From Thalassospira sp. MCCC 1A01428 (GTDB lineage: Bacteria; Pseudomonadota; Alphaproteobacteria; Rhodospirillales; Thalassospiraceae): 64,000 bases of DNA. The DNA lies in contig NZ_JFJZ01000005.1 of assembly GCF_002115825.1 (NCBI RefSeq), positions 166,631-230,630 of the forward strand, written 5' to 3'. Numbering within the stretch: the stretch's first letter is position 1; each line of letters begins with the position of its first letter. A model generated the notes under the pieces. That model made no database searches, was not told the origin of the DNA, and saw only the letters and a program-made list of their open reading frames with translations. The translations under genes and the position numbers were made by a program. Shown piece after piece: positions 48,118 to 57,564 of the stretch.

Positions 48118-49377
48118 CTATTGCTGCTGCGCCCGAATCATGCGGCGCAGGCGCTGCATCACCTCGCGATTACTGTTTTCCATCGCACTTAATGCTGCCA
48201 GTGCCGGTTCGATGTTTCCAGCGCGATACTGCCCAACGGCAATACGGGCATTTTCATGCACTTGCCGGTGCGGTTCTTCCATGGCGGCAAAGTCGGGCAA
48301 GCTGGCAAATTGTCCCTGCCCTGATCCCCCATAATACCATTGCCCCAGCCGACAATCGGTTTCAGGCGGAAAATCGGCTTCGGTCGCGTTTGAAAGGCCC
48401 ATAAACACCCGATAAACTTCCAGCTTCAATTCAAGTTCTTCAAGGTTGGCCAACTCAACCTCGCTTAACATTGCCGCCATTGTCAGCGCACTGGCTGACT
48501 GATCCGATATTTCAACAATTCGGCCTGTTCGCGCCAAAATCTCCCCCGCCTCATCCTTTAAATGGCTGGTAGCCTGGGAATTGGCCCGCATATTGTCATC
48601 TGTTGTGCTGGCGGTCTTTTTAATCTCGCGCACCAGCGAACCAATATCATCGGTCGCTGTTGCTGCCTGCCCCGCCAGCGTACGCACTTCGGTTGCCACC
48701 ACGGCAAAACCCGCCCCGGCCTCGCCCGCGCGGGCCGCTTCAATACTGGCATTAAAGGCCAGCAACCGGGTCTGGCGTGATACATTGTCAATCAGCGACA
48801 AAATAGTGCTGATCCGGTTGGCATCGACGTTCAATTCTGAAATTTTCTGCGATGCTTGGTCAACCTTGGTACTGATGGCGACAATTTCAGCAACCATCTC
48901 TTTCAATCCGGCCTGGCTGGCCTCTGTTTCACGCCGGGAATCTCCGTTGGCACGGCTATGATCAATCAGCAGCGATGATAACTCGCCAAACGATTCTCTG
49001 ACCGATACCAGCGAATTGCCAAATCCATCCAGATTGCGAAACACCACCTGATAAACGTCGCGCTGATGTTCAAGTTCGCGAATGCGGGCCAAAAGCCCGG
49101 CCTCGCACGGCGTTACGGCGCCCTCTTGCGAAACGCTGCCCGCCCTTCCTTCGGTATCACCACCTGGCAGTGGCAAACCCGGTGACGAGCCCTGCAAAAC
49201 TGCGTCAAAACCGCAGTCATCATCTAATGTCAAAGCAGCTCCATGCATCGCTTGCGCCACCGCATCAGGCTTTCCCAATACAGGCGATGTTGCCAAATTT
49301 ACGTTGGCTGCCGACTTTACCGAAGTTCGCGCCACGCCGTTTACGTCACCATCCGGTCGTTCCTGCAATGCGTACAT
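48118..49377 (-). CDS. Soluble methyl-accepting chemotaxis-type protein with CZB-like C-terminus
   Basis: A 419-residue cytoplasmic chemoreceptor without membrane helices. I start at ATG 49377 ([10 protein letters not shown]), as ggagga lies five bases before it; the ATG at 49446 is possible. Residues about 1-95 are low in structure; a coiled coil follows; the signalling hairpin includes [20 protein letters not shown] near 220-239 and [16 protein letters not shown] near 244-259. The C-terminal 100 residues resemble the zinc-binding CZB domain ([19 protein letters not shown]), but the usual first histidine is replaced by an acidic residue ([13 protein letters not shown]). A palindrome resembling an NsrR site lies upstream. 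Confidence 0.88.
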   Translation of the reverse strand: MYALQERPDGDVNGVARTSVKSAANVNLATSPVLGKPDAVAQAMHGAALTLDDDCGFDAVLQGSSPGLPLPGGDTEGRAGSVSQEGAVTPCEAGLLARIRELEHQRDVYQVVFRNLDGFGNSLVSVRESFGELSSLLIDHSRANGDSRRETEASQAGLKEMVAEIVAISTKVDQASQKISELNVDANRISTILSLIDNVSRQTRLLAFNASIEAARAGEAGAGFAVVATEVRTLAGQAATATDDIGSLVREIKKTASTTDDNMRANSQATSHLKDEAGEILARTGRIVEISDQSASALTMAAMLSEVELANLEELELKLEVYRVFMGLSNATEADFPPETDCRLGQWYYGGSGQGQFASLPDFAAMEEPHRQVHENARIAVGQYRAGNIEPALAALSAMENSNREVMQRLRRMIRAQQQ

Positions 49378-49458
49378 GTTGTCCTCCGCACTTTGCATCC
49401 ATTCCCCCGTCACCCCCACCACTACGGCACCGGCTTTGGGCATCAAAAGTATCTTCTT

Positions 49459-49485
49459 TTAACATATATATAAAATACATGTTAA
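49459..49485. promoter_or_regulatory. Palindromic candidate operator upstream of the chemoreceptor gene
   Basis: ttaacat (49459-49465) and atgttaa (49479-49485) form a 27-bp dyad with an A+T centre; ten of eleven positions per arm agree. It lies 82 bp before the chemoreceptor start and about 160 bp from the end of nsrR. NsrR sites are A+T-rich dyads of similar size. Confidence 0.5.
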
Positions 49486-49644
49486 TCCGCAAAATGCATG
49501 GCTGGTCTGACAACATGCTTGCCAACCAACAGATTGTCGGCGTTTCCGTTCATAATATACCTTACACCAAAGCTTGTTGATCAGGCGGGCGGGCTCGCCG
49601 GAGCCGTTGCCTTTCGCGACACTGGCCACGCGGCACAGTTGCAC

Positions 49645-50106
49645 CTATTCACGGCAACTATCGCCCGCCGGTGCCAGTCCCAACAGATCGGCAAGGGCTG
49701 TGCGAGGGCCGATCAAATCAGCCAAAACATAACCGTCGAGAACAGCATAAAATGCTTCGCCTGCCTTATACAGGGCGCCGCGCAACAGACAGGCTGGCTC
49801 GATTTTGCAGATCCCCGCATGGGCCGGATCGAAACATTCAACAATATGGCTGTCTTTTTCAGTTTCGCGCACCACCACCCCGATATTGATGTCACTCGCC
49901 GGACGGGCCAGCATCATTCCGCCGCCCTTACCACGCACAGTGGTAATTATATTTTGCCGCGCCAGATGATGCACCACCTTCATCAGGTGGTTACGCGAAA
50001 TATCATAAGCCGTGGCAATTTCATCAATCGTTGCCAAACCCTGGCCGTGCAAACCCAAATAAATCAGGGTGCGCAATGTGTAGTCACTAAAAACCGTCAA
50101 CCGCAT
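49645..50106 (-). CDS. nsrR: Rrf2 family nitric-oxide-sensing repressor NsrR
   Basis: A 153-residue Rrf2 regulator: winged HTH with SDYTLRTLIYLGLH near residues 7-20 and YDISRNHLMKVVHHLARQN near 34-52, then VRGKGGGMMLARP. Three cysteines, C91, C100 and C106 (C-x8-C-x5-C), have the NsrR spacing for an Fe-S cluster that reacts with NO. NsrR represses NO-detoxification genes. No such enzyme is adjacent; the nearest downstream gene is the soluble chemoreceptor. The ATG follows cagga. Confidence 0.9.
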   Translation of the reverse strand: MRLTVFSDYTLRTLIYLGLHGQGLATIDEIATAYDISRNHLMKVVHHLARQNIITTVRGKGGGMMLARPASDINIGVVVRETEKDSHIVECFDPAHAGICKIEPACLLRGALYKAGEAFYAVLDGYVLADLIGPRTALADLLGLAPAGDSCRE

Positions 50107-50329
50107 TATTCATTCCTGACACGGCAATTGCCGCTACTACATGCCCGCCCGTCCACGGGTCGCTTTTCCGGCTTCATTATCTTTTCGCACATAACGCACC
50201 TAACACATCAAAACAAATATTTTTAATGCACCTTATGAAGTCGAATAATCCCGCAAAATCTGCGCCCGGCATACGCAATAAAGCCATCCCCGCCCCTAAC
50301 GACAAGGGTCGAACTTTTATCAGTAATCA

Positions 50330-51241
50330 TTACCCGTCATCCCGGTTAGCCATGCGCAAAAAATCAATCACGGCACGCACAGCTGGCGGTGTGTGTTGCT
50401 GGCGGGCATAATACAAATACCAGCCGGGAAAATCGGGCGAATAACTTTCAAGCAGTGGCACAAGTTTTCCGGCATTGATCAAGGGTTGCATCCACTGCGA
50501 TGACCAATAGGCAAACGCCACCCCCACACCCTGGGCTGCGGCCATCAGGGCCGTGTCACGGTGCGATACAATCAGGGTGCCGTTAACGGCCACGTTAAAC
50601 CAGCGACCATCTTCGTTAAATTCCCAATTATAGATTTTATTGCTGCCCGGTTTCCGCCAGTTAATGCAGTTATGCCCCAGCAAATCAGCCGGTATATGCG
50701 GCCTGCCGTATTGTGCCAGGTAATCAGGCGATGCAACCGCCACCTGGCGCAAATCCGGCCCCAGTTTGACAGCGATCATATCTTTTTCCAAAAGCTCGCC
50801 CAGGGTAATGCCAATATCAAAGCCATCGCCCACAATATCGATCATGGCATCGTTAATGCCCAGCTCCAGGGTGATATCAGGATATTTCTTGTAAAAATCA
50901 CCCAGATACGGCTCGACCAATGAGGCCAGCGCCAAACGTGGCAATACCAGCCGCACGGTTCCCGTAGGCGCGCCTTGCAAATTGCGCACCTCGCCAAGGG
51001 CTGCCTCCATTTCGCCAAGCGCCGGTTTAAAACGGTCAAACAGGCGCTTGCCTGCTTCGGTCGGGGCGGTACTCCGCGTGGTCCGGTTTAATAATTGCAC
51101 CCCGATCCGTGCCTCAAGCTGGCGAATGGTCTGGCTCAATGTCGATGGCGAAATCCGCAATCGGGCCGCCGCACGGGAAAAATTGCCTTCTTCAATGATG
51201 GCGACAAACGCCCGCAGGTCGGCAAACTCGCTGCCTCTCAT
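50330..51241 (-). CDS. LysR family transcriptional regulator
   Basis: A 303-residue LysR regulator: N-terminal HTH (FSRAAARLRISPSTLSQTIRQLE, with the stretch LLNRTTRSTAPTEAGKRLF after it, residues about 20-70) and an effector-binding domain with DIGITLGELLEKDMIAVKL near 140-158. It is divergent from the SDR gene at 51383, the normal arrangement for a LysR protein and its target. The ATG is preceded by ggag at seven bases. Effector is unknown. Confidence 0.92.
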   Translation of the reverse strand: MRGSEFADLRAFVAIIEEGNFSRAAARLRISPSTLSQTIRQLEARIGVQLLNRTTRSTAPTEAGKRLFDRFKPALGEMEAALGEVRNLQGAPTGTVRLVLPRLALASLVEPYLGDFYKKYPDITLELGINDAMIDIVGDGFDIGITLGELLEKDMIAVKLGPDLRQVAVASPDYLAQYGRPHIPADLLGHNCINWRKPGSNKIYNWEFNEDGRWFNVAVNGTLIVSHRDTALMAAAQGVGVAFAYWSSQWMQPLINAGKLVPLLESYSPDFPGWYLYYARQQHTPPAVRAVIDFLRMANRDDG

Positions 51242-51382
51242 TATGTTACTCCAGCCACATAGTCTGTTCTGTTTTTATATTATAGTCCAAACAATCATGT
51301 GCCACTAGCCTGCCCTTCCACTTTTCGGGGCGCCTTAAATGCCCCGTCAACGACGTACTGCAATACCGAAAGGGTTCTAAAA

Positions 51383-52237
51383 ATGGCAAGTTCACCCCAA
51401 AAGACATTTCTGGTTACGGGTGTCAGTTCCGGTTTTGGCAAAGCCTTTGCCACTGCGGCCTTGCAGGCAGGCAATCGTGTTATCGGCACCGTTCGCAACG
51501 ATGCCGCCAAACAGGATTTTGAAAAACTGGGCAGCAACGCCACCGCAATCCTTCTTGATGTAACCGATTTTGAAAAAATCGAACCGGCCATCACCGCCGT
51601 GCAACAAACGGTTGGCCCAATTGATGTTCTGATCAACAATGCCGGATATGGCCACGAGGGCATCCTGGAAGAAAGCCCGCTTGATGAAATGATCGCCCAG
51701 TTCAACGTTAATGTGTTTGGCGCCGTCGCCATGATCAAGGCCGTATTACCCACCATGCGCCAACGCAAAAGCGGCCATATCATCAACATCACATCAATGG
51801 GCGGCTTTATTACCATGCCGGGTATTTCATATTATTGCGGGTCAAAATTTGCCCTGGAAGGCATTTCCGAAACCCTTGCCAGCGAAGTCGCCCACCTTGG
51901 CATTCACGTAACGGCCATTGCGCCGGGGTCGTTTCGTACCGACTGGGCCGGGCGTTCAATGGTCCGCACCGATCGCAGCATTGACGATTACAACACCCTG
52001 TTTGACCCGATCCGCGAGGCCCGCACCGCCAAAAGCGGCCAACAGGCCGGCGACCCGGCAAAGGCCGCACAGGTAATGCTGGATCTGGTCAATCACGACA
52101 CACCCCCAACCCATTTGCTGCTTGGGGCCGATGCAATGTCGCTGGTGCGCAACAAACTGACTTCATTGGCCGATGAAATTACGCGCTGGGAAGATATCAG
52201 CCGATCCACCGCGTTTGATGCCACCCCCACAGCATAA
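51383..52237 (+). CDS. SDR family NAD(P)-dependent oxidoreductase
   Basis: A 284-residue classical SDR. TGVSSGFGKAFA near residues 13-24 binds the cofactor, VLINNAGYGHEG near 82-93, and the catalytic set is complete: Ser in NITSMGG and YYCGSK. I start at MASSPQKTF (51383), eight bases after aaaggg; the longer frame back to 51299 has no site. It is divergent from a LysR gene that probably controls it. Substrate is unknown. Confidence 0.9.
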   Translation: MASSPQKTFLVTGVSSGFGKAFATAALQAGNRVIGTVRNDAAKQDFEKLGSNATAILLDVTDFEKIEPAITAVQQTVGPIDVLINNAGYGHEGILEESPLDEMIAQFNVNVFGAVAMIKAVLPTMRQRKSGHIINITSMGGFITMPGISYYCGSKFALEGISETLASEVAHLGIHVTAIAPGSFRTDWAGRSMVRTDRSIDDYNTLFDPIREARTAKSGQQAGDPAKAAQVMLDLVNHDTPPTHLLLGADAMSLVRNKLTSLADEITRWEDISRSTAFDATPTA

Positions 52238-52338
52238 TCCCGACCAGACGGAAGACGGATGGCGAACCACATAACGCCATCCATCCGCAGCGGCACCGAT
52301 GTCTTACCCGGTTAATTACCGGCAACACATCGGACATA

Positions 52339-52372
52339 AAAAAACGCCCCTTCATGCGGGGGCGTTTTTTAT
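52339..52372. terminator. Terminator between SDR and convergent DUF3126 gene
   Basis: 12-bp stem aaaaaacgcccc/ggggcgtttttt with an 8-nt loop; A and T runs give it both orientations. Confidence 0.88.
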
Positions 52373-52418
52373 GGTTCGCCCGTATAAGGCGCGAACAAAC
52401 CAATAACCTTGCGCTGAC

Positions 52419-52637
52419 TTAATCGAGCGGCGGCAGGTCTTCTTCAAGGATCATGATCTGCAAGGAATAGCTGACTTCACCCTCGTCTTCGTCACGGTGC
52501 AAAACACCCAAAAATTCCTCGCCGACACGCATTTCAATCGGATGATCCTTGGCCCGCGGCGGATCAATGGCAATACGGTTATTGTCAAAGGTGCGACGCA
52601 AATACTTGGTTACCCGCGCGATCTCGGTCGGTGTCAT
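52419..52637 (-). CDS. DUF3126 family protein
   Basis: A 72-residue acidic protein. MTPTEIARVTKYLRRTF, then RVGEEFLGVLHRDEDEGEVS and a C-terminal DLPPLD match DUF3126, a small family restricted to alphaproteobacteria and without known function. I start at 52637, eight bases after aagga; starts further upstream in the frame are possible. Single gene facing a shared terminator. Confidence 0.88.
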   Translation of the reverse strand: MTPTEIARVTKYLRRTFDNNRIAIDPPRAKDHPIEMRVGEEFLGVLHRDEDEGEVSYSLQIMILEEDLPPLD

Positions 52638-52956
52638 GGTCTGTTTCCTTGTTTCCATCTGTGGTCGTCGGTTCACCGTCCCCAAAACAACGGCACCTGG
52701 TGCGTTTTCGTTCCGGTTCGGTGAAAGGCGATAAATTCCGTGCTTTTCCTTTCACAAACCGGACCGGTAAATCAAGCCCGCCGATTGTAAAACGATCAAT
52801 TTTTTGCCTTGTTCCGGCAAAATATACTGCACGCACCTGTCTATCCACATATTTGGTGCCACATAACTATACTGAAATTGGCCGCGTCACGATACCCGCA
52901 GCGTATGCCCTGCAAAGTTGGTTGCAAAGATTGCCCCTTATGTTTAATCCGGAAGA
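52638..52956. other. Intergenic region, no gene seen
   Basis: 319 bp between two divergent genes (DUF3126 and GST). No supported ORF, hairpin or repeat. It must hold both promoters; I cannot define them. Confidence 0.5.
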
Positions 52957-53676
52957 ATGACCGATCAAAGTAACGTTCCCCCATCATCCCCGATAAATGC
53001 ACCGCTGGCACAAGCCGGCATTCCGGTATTATACAGCTTTCGCCGCTGCCCCTATGCAATGCGGGCACGCATGGCGCTGCTTGCGGCAGGCATTGATGTT
53101 GAACTGCGCGAAGTTGTCCTGCGCGATAAACCGGCGGCAATGATTATCGCATCCCCAAAGGCCACCGTGCCGGTGCTGATCCTGCCTGATGGCACCGTGA
53201 TTGATGAAAGCCTTGAAATTATGGTTTGGGCGCTGGCCGAGGCCGACCCGCACCAGTGGCTTAGCCCCGAAAGCGGCGAGCTTGGTGATATGCTGGTTTT
53301 AATTGCGCAAAATGACGGGCCGTTTAAAAATCACCTGGATCGCTATAAATATGCCAGCCGTTACGAAGGTGCCGATCCCGCATTTCACCGCGAACAGGCA
53401 GAAAAAATTCTGAACCGGCTTGATGGCAGGCTTGCCGTCGGTCGTTTTCTGTTTGGCGGTCACCCGGCGCTGGCTGATTTTGCCATCGCCCCGTTCATTC
53501 GCCAGTTTGCCCGTGCTGATCAGGTAAAATTTGATGCCCTGCCGTTTGTACATTTGCAACGCTGGCTAAACGACATGCTGCAAACGTCGTTTTTTACCAA
53601 TGCCATGGCCAAATATGAACAATGGCACGACGGAGATAAACCGGTATTGTTACAAGCTCAAACAATAACAACATAG
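52957..53676 (+). CDS. Glutathione S-transferase family protein
   Basis: A 239-residue protein with an N-terminal thioredoxin-like GST domain (VLYSFRRCPYAMRARMALLA near residues 24-43; ATVPVLILPDG and IDESLEIMVWAL further on) and a helical C-terminal domain (about 105-225). The CPYA motif gives a cysteine active site, as in the omega/GrxB-like or thiol-transferase groups, rather than the Tyr/Ser of detoxifying GSTs. Precise substrate is unknown. A weak ribosome site (ggaag) precedes the ATG. Confidence 0.88.
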   Translation: MTDQSNVPPSSPINAPLAQAGIPVLYSFRRCPYAMRARMALLAAGIDVELREVVLRDKPAAMIIASPKATVPVLILPDGTVIDESLEIMVWALAEADPHQWLSPESGELGDMLVLIAQNDGPFKNHLDRYKYASRYEGADPAFHREQAEKILNRLDGRLAVGRFLFGGHPALADFAIAPFIRQFARADQVKFDALPFVHLQRWLNDMLQTSFFTNAMAKYEQWHDGDKPVLLQAQTITT

Positions 53677-53766
53677 CATATTCAACCTCAAGCAGGCTGG
53701 TAAAGGCCCATTGCCTGTGGTAGCAACGCCTGCATTGAACCATTCCACCTTCGGGGACCCGGACTG

Positions 53767-54303
53767 ATGGCCGATTATGATGTCAAGCCGTTGATCACTG
53801 CTGAGGAAATTGCCGCGAAAATCGATACGCTGGCAGCCCAGATCAACGAAAATTTCAAAGATACCCAAAAACTGATCGTGGTCGGCTTGTTGCGCGGCTC
53901 GTTCGTGTTTATCGCCGATCTGGTGCGTAAACTGACTGTGCCGGTCGAAGTCGATTTCATGGTGGCGTCAAGCTATGGTGACTCGACCGAAAGTTCGCGC
54001 AATGTCCGCATCATCAAGGATCTTGACGGGCAAATTCGCGGCAAGGATGTGCTTCTCGTCGAAGACATTATTGATACGGGCTATACCCTGTCCGAAGTGG
54101 TACGCCTGTTAAACACACGCGACCCCAACAAACTTGAAATCTGCACCCTGCTTAACAAACCATCACGCCGCGATATCGATATTGCCATTGATTATTGCGG
54201 CTTTGATATTCCTGACGAATTTGTGGTTGGTTACGGCATCGATTACGCCCAGAACAACCGCAACCTGCCCTATATCGGCACGGTACATTTTCACGGCGAA
54301 TAA
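53767..54303 (+). CDS. hpt: Hypoxanthine phosphoribosyltransferase
   Basis: Purine salvage enzyme making IMP (and usually GMP) from the base and PRPP. The 178-residue protein has the PRPP-binding loop [17 protein letters not shown] near residues 97-113, [17 protein letters not shown] near 40-56, [13 protein letters not shown] in the flexible loop, and [13 protein letters not shown] near the end. Length and motifs are standard. It is followed by a terminator. Confidence 0.95.
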   Translation: MADYDVKPLITAEEIAAKIDTLAAQINENFKDTQKLIVVGLLRGSFVFIADLVRKLTVPVEVDFMVASSYGDSTESSRNVRIIKDLDGQIRGKDVLLVEDIIDTGYTLSEVVRLLNTRDPNKLEICTLLNKPSRRDIDIAIDYCGFDIPDEFVVGYGIDYAQNNRNLPYIGTVHFHGE

Positions 54304-54350
54304 TCACCGTCTTTGAGCCATTGGGCCTATGGGCCTTTGCACCAAACATG

Positions 54351-54394
54351 CAAAACCGGCGTTCGGGTCTGCCCCGCACGCCGGTTTTGTTTTA
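54351..54394 (+). terminator. Intrinsic terminator of hpt
   Basis: 12-bp stem caaaaccggcgt/acgccggttttg with a 15-nt loop, followed by tttta. Confidence 0.82.
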
Positions 54395-54436
54395 ATACTG
54401 CAATAAATTTACAGCGCACAAATCACATTGCGACTG

Positions 54437-55033
54437 TTACTTCTGGTCCAAGCCCGGATCACGGGGAAATGGCGCGCTATCTGGCGCTTTCAACCCATTA
54501 TCGTCTGGCACGCCCGGATTATCTGCCGCCCCACCTGCGGCACGGGCGGCACGCTCCATTGCCTCCGCATGTGCTGCTTCGGCTTTTGCAACTGCATTCT
54601 CGGCGGCGCGCTGGCGTTCAAATGCACCAAGCCCGTCAAAATCCTGCAAAATGCGTTCAAAACCCTGATTCATACCCTGTTTATCGCCCTGTCCGGTGGC
54701 AAAACCGGCCCGGGCGGCATCAATCAGCAAATCAAGAATAACATCATCTTCGGTTCGGTTTGCCTTATGCGGATGGGTCGGCTTTTCGGTTTCAAATGTC
54801 GGACTTTTGCCAAACCATATCGCGGCAGCAACAAGCCCCAGCACAATTAAAACGACACCAATCGACAGCGCCGCCGTGACCGCCCCCACATGGGCAGCAA
54901 GTGCCATATAAATCGCAGCCAGAACAAACCCGGCCCCAACCAGAATAACCAGCCCGATCGCGGCGATGGCCGCAAGCCTTGCGGCTGCGGCCTGCGCCAT
55001 ATCACCAATCGCGGCGATCAGCTGATCGATCAT
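54437..55033 (-). CDS. Phage holin-like/DUF883-partner membrane protein
   Basis: A 198-residue protein with two membrane helices near residues 15-45 and 50-75, followed by a cytoplasmic tail rich in Ala, Glu and Gln (AENAVAKAEAAHAEAMERAA) with coiled-coil character. Such two-helix proteins (holin-X/YqjE-like) are typically paired with DUF883 (ElaB/YqjD) proteins, as here: its start overlaps the upstream gene by four bases. Role in the envelope is likely; function is not established. Confidence 0.75.
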   Translation of the reverse strand: MIDQLIAAIGDMAQAAAARLAAIAAIGLVILVGAGFVLAAIYMALAAHVGAVTAALSIGVVLIVLGLVAAAIWFGKSPTFETEKPTHPHKANRTEDDVILDLLIDAARAGFATGQGDKQGMNQGFERILQDFDGLGAFERQRAAENAVAKAEAAHAEAMERAARAAGGAADNPGVPDDNGLKAPDSAPFPRDPGLDQK

Positions 55034-55329
55034 CGTTGCAGCAGACGACCAATTAACAGGCCAACACCAAAGGTGGCTGCAACCGTTATCAGCGGACGTT
55101 CGCGCACCTGATCGACAGCCACGTCACGGGCATGGTCGAACTGTTCGCGTGCCTGACCAGAAACTTCACGAACCCGCTGGGCGGCCTGTGCTGCACGGGT
55201 TTCGCCAGTTTCACGGGCAATTGTTTTAAGGGTTTTGGTCACTTCCGCCAGATCCTGACGAAGAATTTCGACCTCGGCCTGCAGCTTTGAGGTGTCGGCG
55301 CTCGTATCGGCTTCATTCTTGGCCACCAT
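55030..55329 (-). CDS. DUF883 (ElaB/YqjD-like) membrane-anchored protein
   Basis: A 99-residue protein. A long amphipathic helix (KLQAEVEILRQDLAEVTKTL, residues 14-33, and EQFDHARDVAVDQVRERPL) leads to a C-terminal membrane segment ending GVGLLIGRLLQR, the DUF883 mark. E. coli relatives bind ribosomes at the membrane in stationary phase. Start 55329 is fixed by aaggaggt four bases upstream. Its stop overlaps the next gene's ATG. Confidence 0.88.
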   Translation of the reverse strand: MVAKNEADTSADTSKLQAEVEILRQDLAEVTKTLKTIARETGETRAAQAAQRVREVSGQAREQFDHARDVAVDQVRERPLITVAATFGVGLLIGRLLQR

Positions 55330-55881
55330 TGGGACCTCCTTGTATGTTTTAAACCGTTGCCTCACACAACACACCTCTAACGCACAACAATGCCTGCCGG
55401 TTCCATATCAATTGTGATGATTTAGAGGCAGCTGATATTAATCCGGCAAACCAACATGGTTTTCTGCCCGCATCATCTTGCCCGCATCCAATGACAGGAC
55501 ATAATTCAGCCCGGCCTGCAATACCTGGCCCTCAAAACGGTTTTCATCCCCAAAACGATGCAGCACTGATGTCATCGCCCGGCAAAAACCTTTGGCCATC
55601 CACACCCGCTGCACACATCTGATCAACGGTTCCCATTTCCGGCATACCGGCCCGAATGCGCCCTTCTGCATTGGCACGGCTTTTACGTGCCAAAATGACC
55701 AACGAAATGCCGAGCGCATGCAACAAGCGCGACAACAACAGCCCCACCAGCCGCCACCCTATGATCACAGGATAAAAAGTCGGCGGTTTGAGCAGAATGG
55801 ACAAACCGGAAAAGAAACTGCACAAAACCAACGTCTATAACCAGCTGGCTATAGACAATATTTTAATGCCTATAAATACAA
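55330..55881. other. Region with no confident gene, possibly a degraded coding trace
   Basis: About 550 bp. Two overlapping minus-strand frames (55438-55719 and 55544-55831) show some coding look: the upper begins with a hydrophobic segment (LSILLKPPTFYPVIIGWRLV) and the lower ends LNYVLSLDAGKMMRAE. Neither has a ribosome site or a recognised family; together they could be a frame-shifted remnant. This is uncertain. Confidence 0.3.
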
Positions 55882-55906
55882 AACGGGCCGGAAATACCGG
55901 CCCGTT
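55882..55906 (-). terminator. Intrinsic terminator of opgD
   Basis: Perfect 10-bp stem aacgggccgg/ccggcccgtt with a 5-nt loop; on the minus strand it is followed by ttgtattta. Confidence 0.82.
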
Positions 55907-55935
55907 ATCTGCTCTGCACTGATATCAACAGATAT

Positions 55936-57564
55936 CTAGAAATTATGCTCGCGATGCTCAAACACCCAGCTTTCGGTCAATAATCTGTCTCCGGTTTTAA
56001 GGGCGGCACGCAAATTAACCGGCCCATTGCCATCGGGGAAAATATCAAACACCAGTCGCCAATAATCCTGCCCCACCACACGCAGGCAATATGCATTTTG
56101 AATGGCGGCATTACTGGCCGTTACATCGGGCACCACTGCTTTTTGTTCGGTGGTGTAATTTGCCAACGCGCCCCCGGCAAAATCAATGGCATATTTCAAC
56201 CCTTTATCCGGGCGCTTTTGGCCTGGCACCCCGGCCCGGCCGGTACGCGTCGCAATGGCATGGCCAACTTTTACATCCCCATACAGGCCATCCACCATCC
56301 AGTGCATCCGATACTGAAAGGCGCGTTCTTCCCCGGCGGGCACTTCTTCATCTGTTGTCCAATAGGCAACAATATTGTCGTGAATTTCATCGTCGGTTGG
56401 AATTTCCAGCAACTGAACCATGCCTTTTTGCCAATCACCCTTTGGTTCAATCCACAGCGACGGGCGACGGTCATAAAACACACCATCATCTTCGTAATTG
56501 GCAAAGCTGCGGTCGCGCTGCATTAACCCGAACCCCTTGGGCGCTTGGTCAACAAAGCTGCTGGTGCGGGTCTGTTTGGGGTTATCAAGCGGTCGCCACA
56601 GACGTTCACCCGAGCCTGTCCAAATCGCCAGCCCGTCATTGTCATGAATTTCCGGCCGCCAATCCACCGCTTCATCACGGTTGGTTTCCGAAAACCAGAA
56701 CATGCTGGTTAAGGGCGCGACCCCCAAACGACGCACGGCCTGACGGGTAAAAAACCGCACCGTAACATCCATTGTGATGTCCTGGTCATTTGGTTTCTGA
56801 CACTGAATTTGCACAGCCCCGGTCAGGCTTGGGCTATCGAGCAACGCATAAATATGCATTCCGCCATCGTGGGTCGGCTCCAGCCAAAATTCAGTAAAAC
56901 GCGGAAATTCTTCGGGGGTATCATGCAAGGCAGTATTGACCGACACGGCCCGGGCCGACAGCCCGTATTGGTCCAACGGCCCGGCAGAGCGAAAATACGA
57001 CGCCCCCATAAAGGCCAGCCAATCGCGCGAATGGTCCTGATCATAAAGCAGGCGAAACCCGCCCCATCCGGCATCATCTGGCATATCGGCTGCTTTGATG
57101 TCGCCCTTATAGTCAAACGCTGACGGGTCATATTGCACCTCCTGTGCCTGCCCGTCCGTTACGGTATAAATGCGAACCTTTTCCATGGTCCCGCGATTTT
57201 GATGAAACGGGGCAACCGGCGGCACACCATCCGTATTCCACCACAACGACTTTTCGGTATCAAATTTGATTTGCTGATAGGCATCATAATCAATACGCGA
57301 CAGAACATTTTTCAACGCATCGGAAACTTGCGGTGCCTGAAAGGGTTGTTTGGCCTGCTCACGTGCCCAGCCAATAACCCCTTCAAACGAAAACGGCTTT
57401 TTCTCGCCCATCGGCAACGTACCATCTTCGGCTGCCAACGCACGGGGCAAGGCCCCCGGCACAAGCCCTGCTGCGGCTGCCGCCCCGACAAGTCCGATAA
57501 AATTCCGCCGTCCCATTTTCACGCCCATCAAGCGACTTTCACCTTTAAAATCATGTTTCGACAT
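55936..57564 (-). CDS. opgD: Glucan biosynthesis protein (OpgD/MdoD type), Tat-exported
   Basis: A 542-residue periplasmic protein of osmoregulated periplasmic glucan synthesis. A twin-arginine signal is visible (G-R19-R20-N-F-I-G, then AAAAAGLVPGALPRALA), which supports OpgD rather than Sec-exported OpgG. Family landmarks: KSLWWNTDGVPPVAPFHQNR near residues 105-124, GMHIYALLDSPSLTGA near 234-249 and FVDQAPKGFGLMQRDRSFANY near 337-357. Start at 57564 is one option; ATG 57528 (MGVKMGRRNF), after aaaggtgaaag, is equally plausible. OpgH is not in the window. Confidence 0.92.
   Translation of the reverse strand: MSKHDFKGESRLMGVKMGRRNFIGLVGAAAAAGLVPGALPRALAAEDGTLPMGEKKPFSFEGVIGWAREQAKQPFQAPQVSDALKNVLSRIDYDAYQQIKFDTEKSLWWNTDGVPPVAPFHQNRGTMEKVRIYTVTDGQAQEVQYDPSAFDYKGDIKAADMPDDAGWGGFRLLYDQDHSRDWLAFMGASYFRSAGPLDQYGLSARAVSVNTALHDTPEEFPRFTEFWLEPTHDGGMHIYALLDSPSLTGAVQIQCQKPNDQDITMDVTVRFFTRQAVRRLGVAPLTSMFWFSETNRDEAVDWRPEIHDNDGLAIWTGSGERLWRPLDNPKQTRTSSFVDQAPKGFGLMQRDRSFANYEDDGVFYDRRPSLWIEPKGDWQKGMVQLLEIPTDDEIHDNIVAYWTTDEEVPAGEERAFQYRMHWMVDGLYGDVKVGHAIATRTGRAGVPGQKRPDKGLKYAIDFAGGALANYTTEQKAVVPDVTASNAAIQNAYCLRVVGQDYWRLVFDIFPDGNGPVNLRAALKTGDRLLTESWVFEHREHNF

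Noticed and set aside
54700..55330. Prophage remnant suggested by the holin-like protein
   Set aside because: The two-helix protein is coupled to a DUF883 gene, an arrangement typical of chromosomal envelope genes, and no phage gene is nearby.
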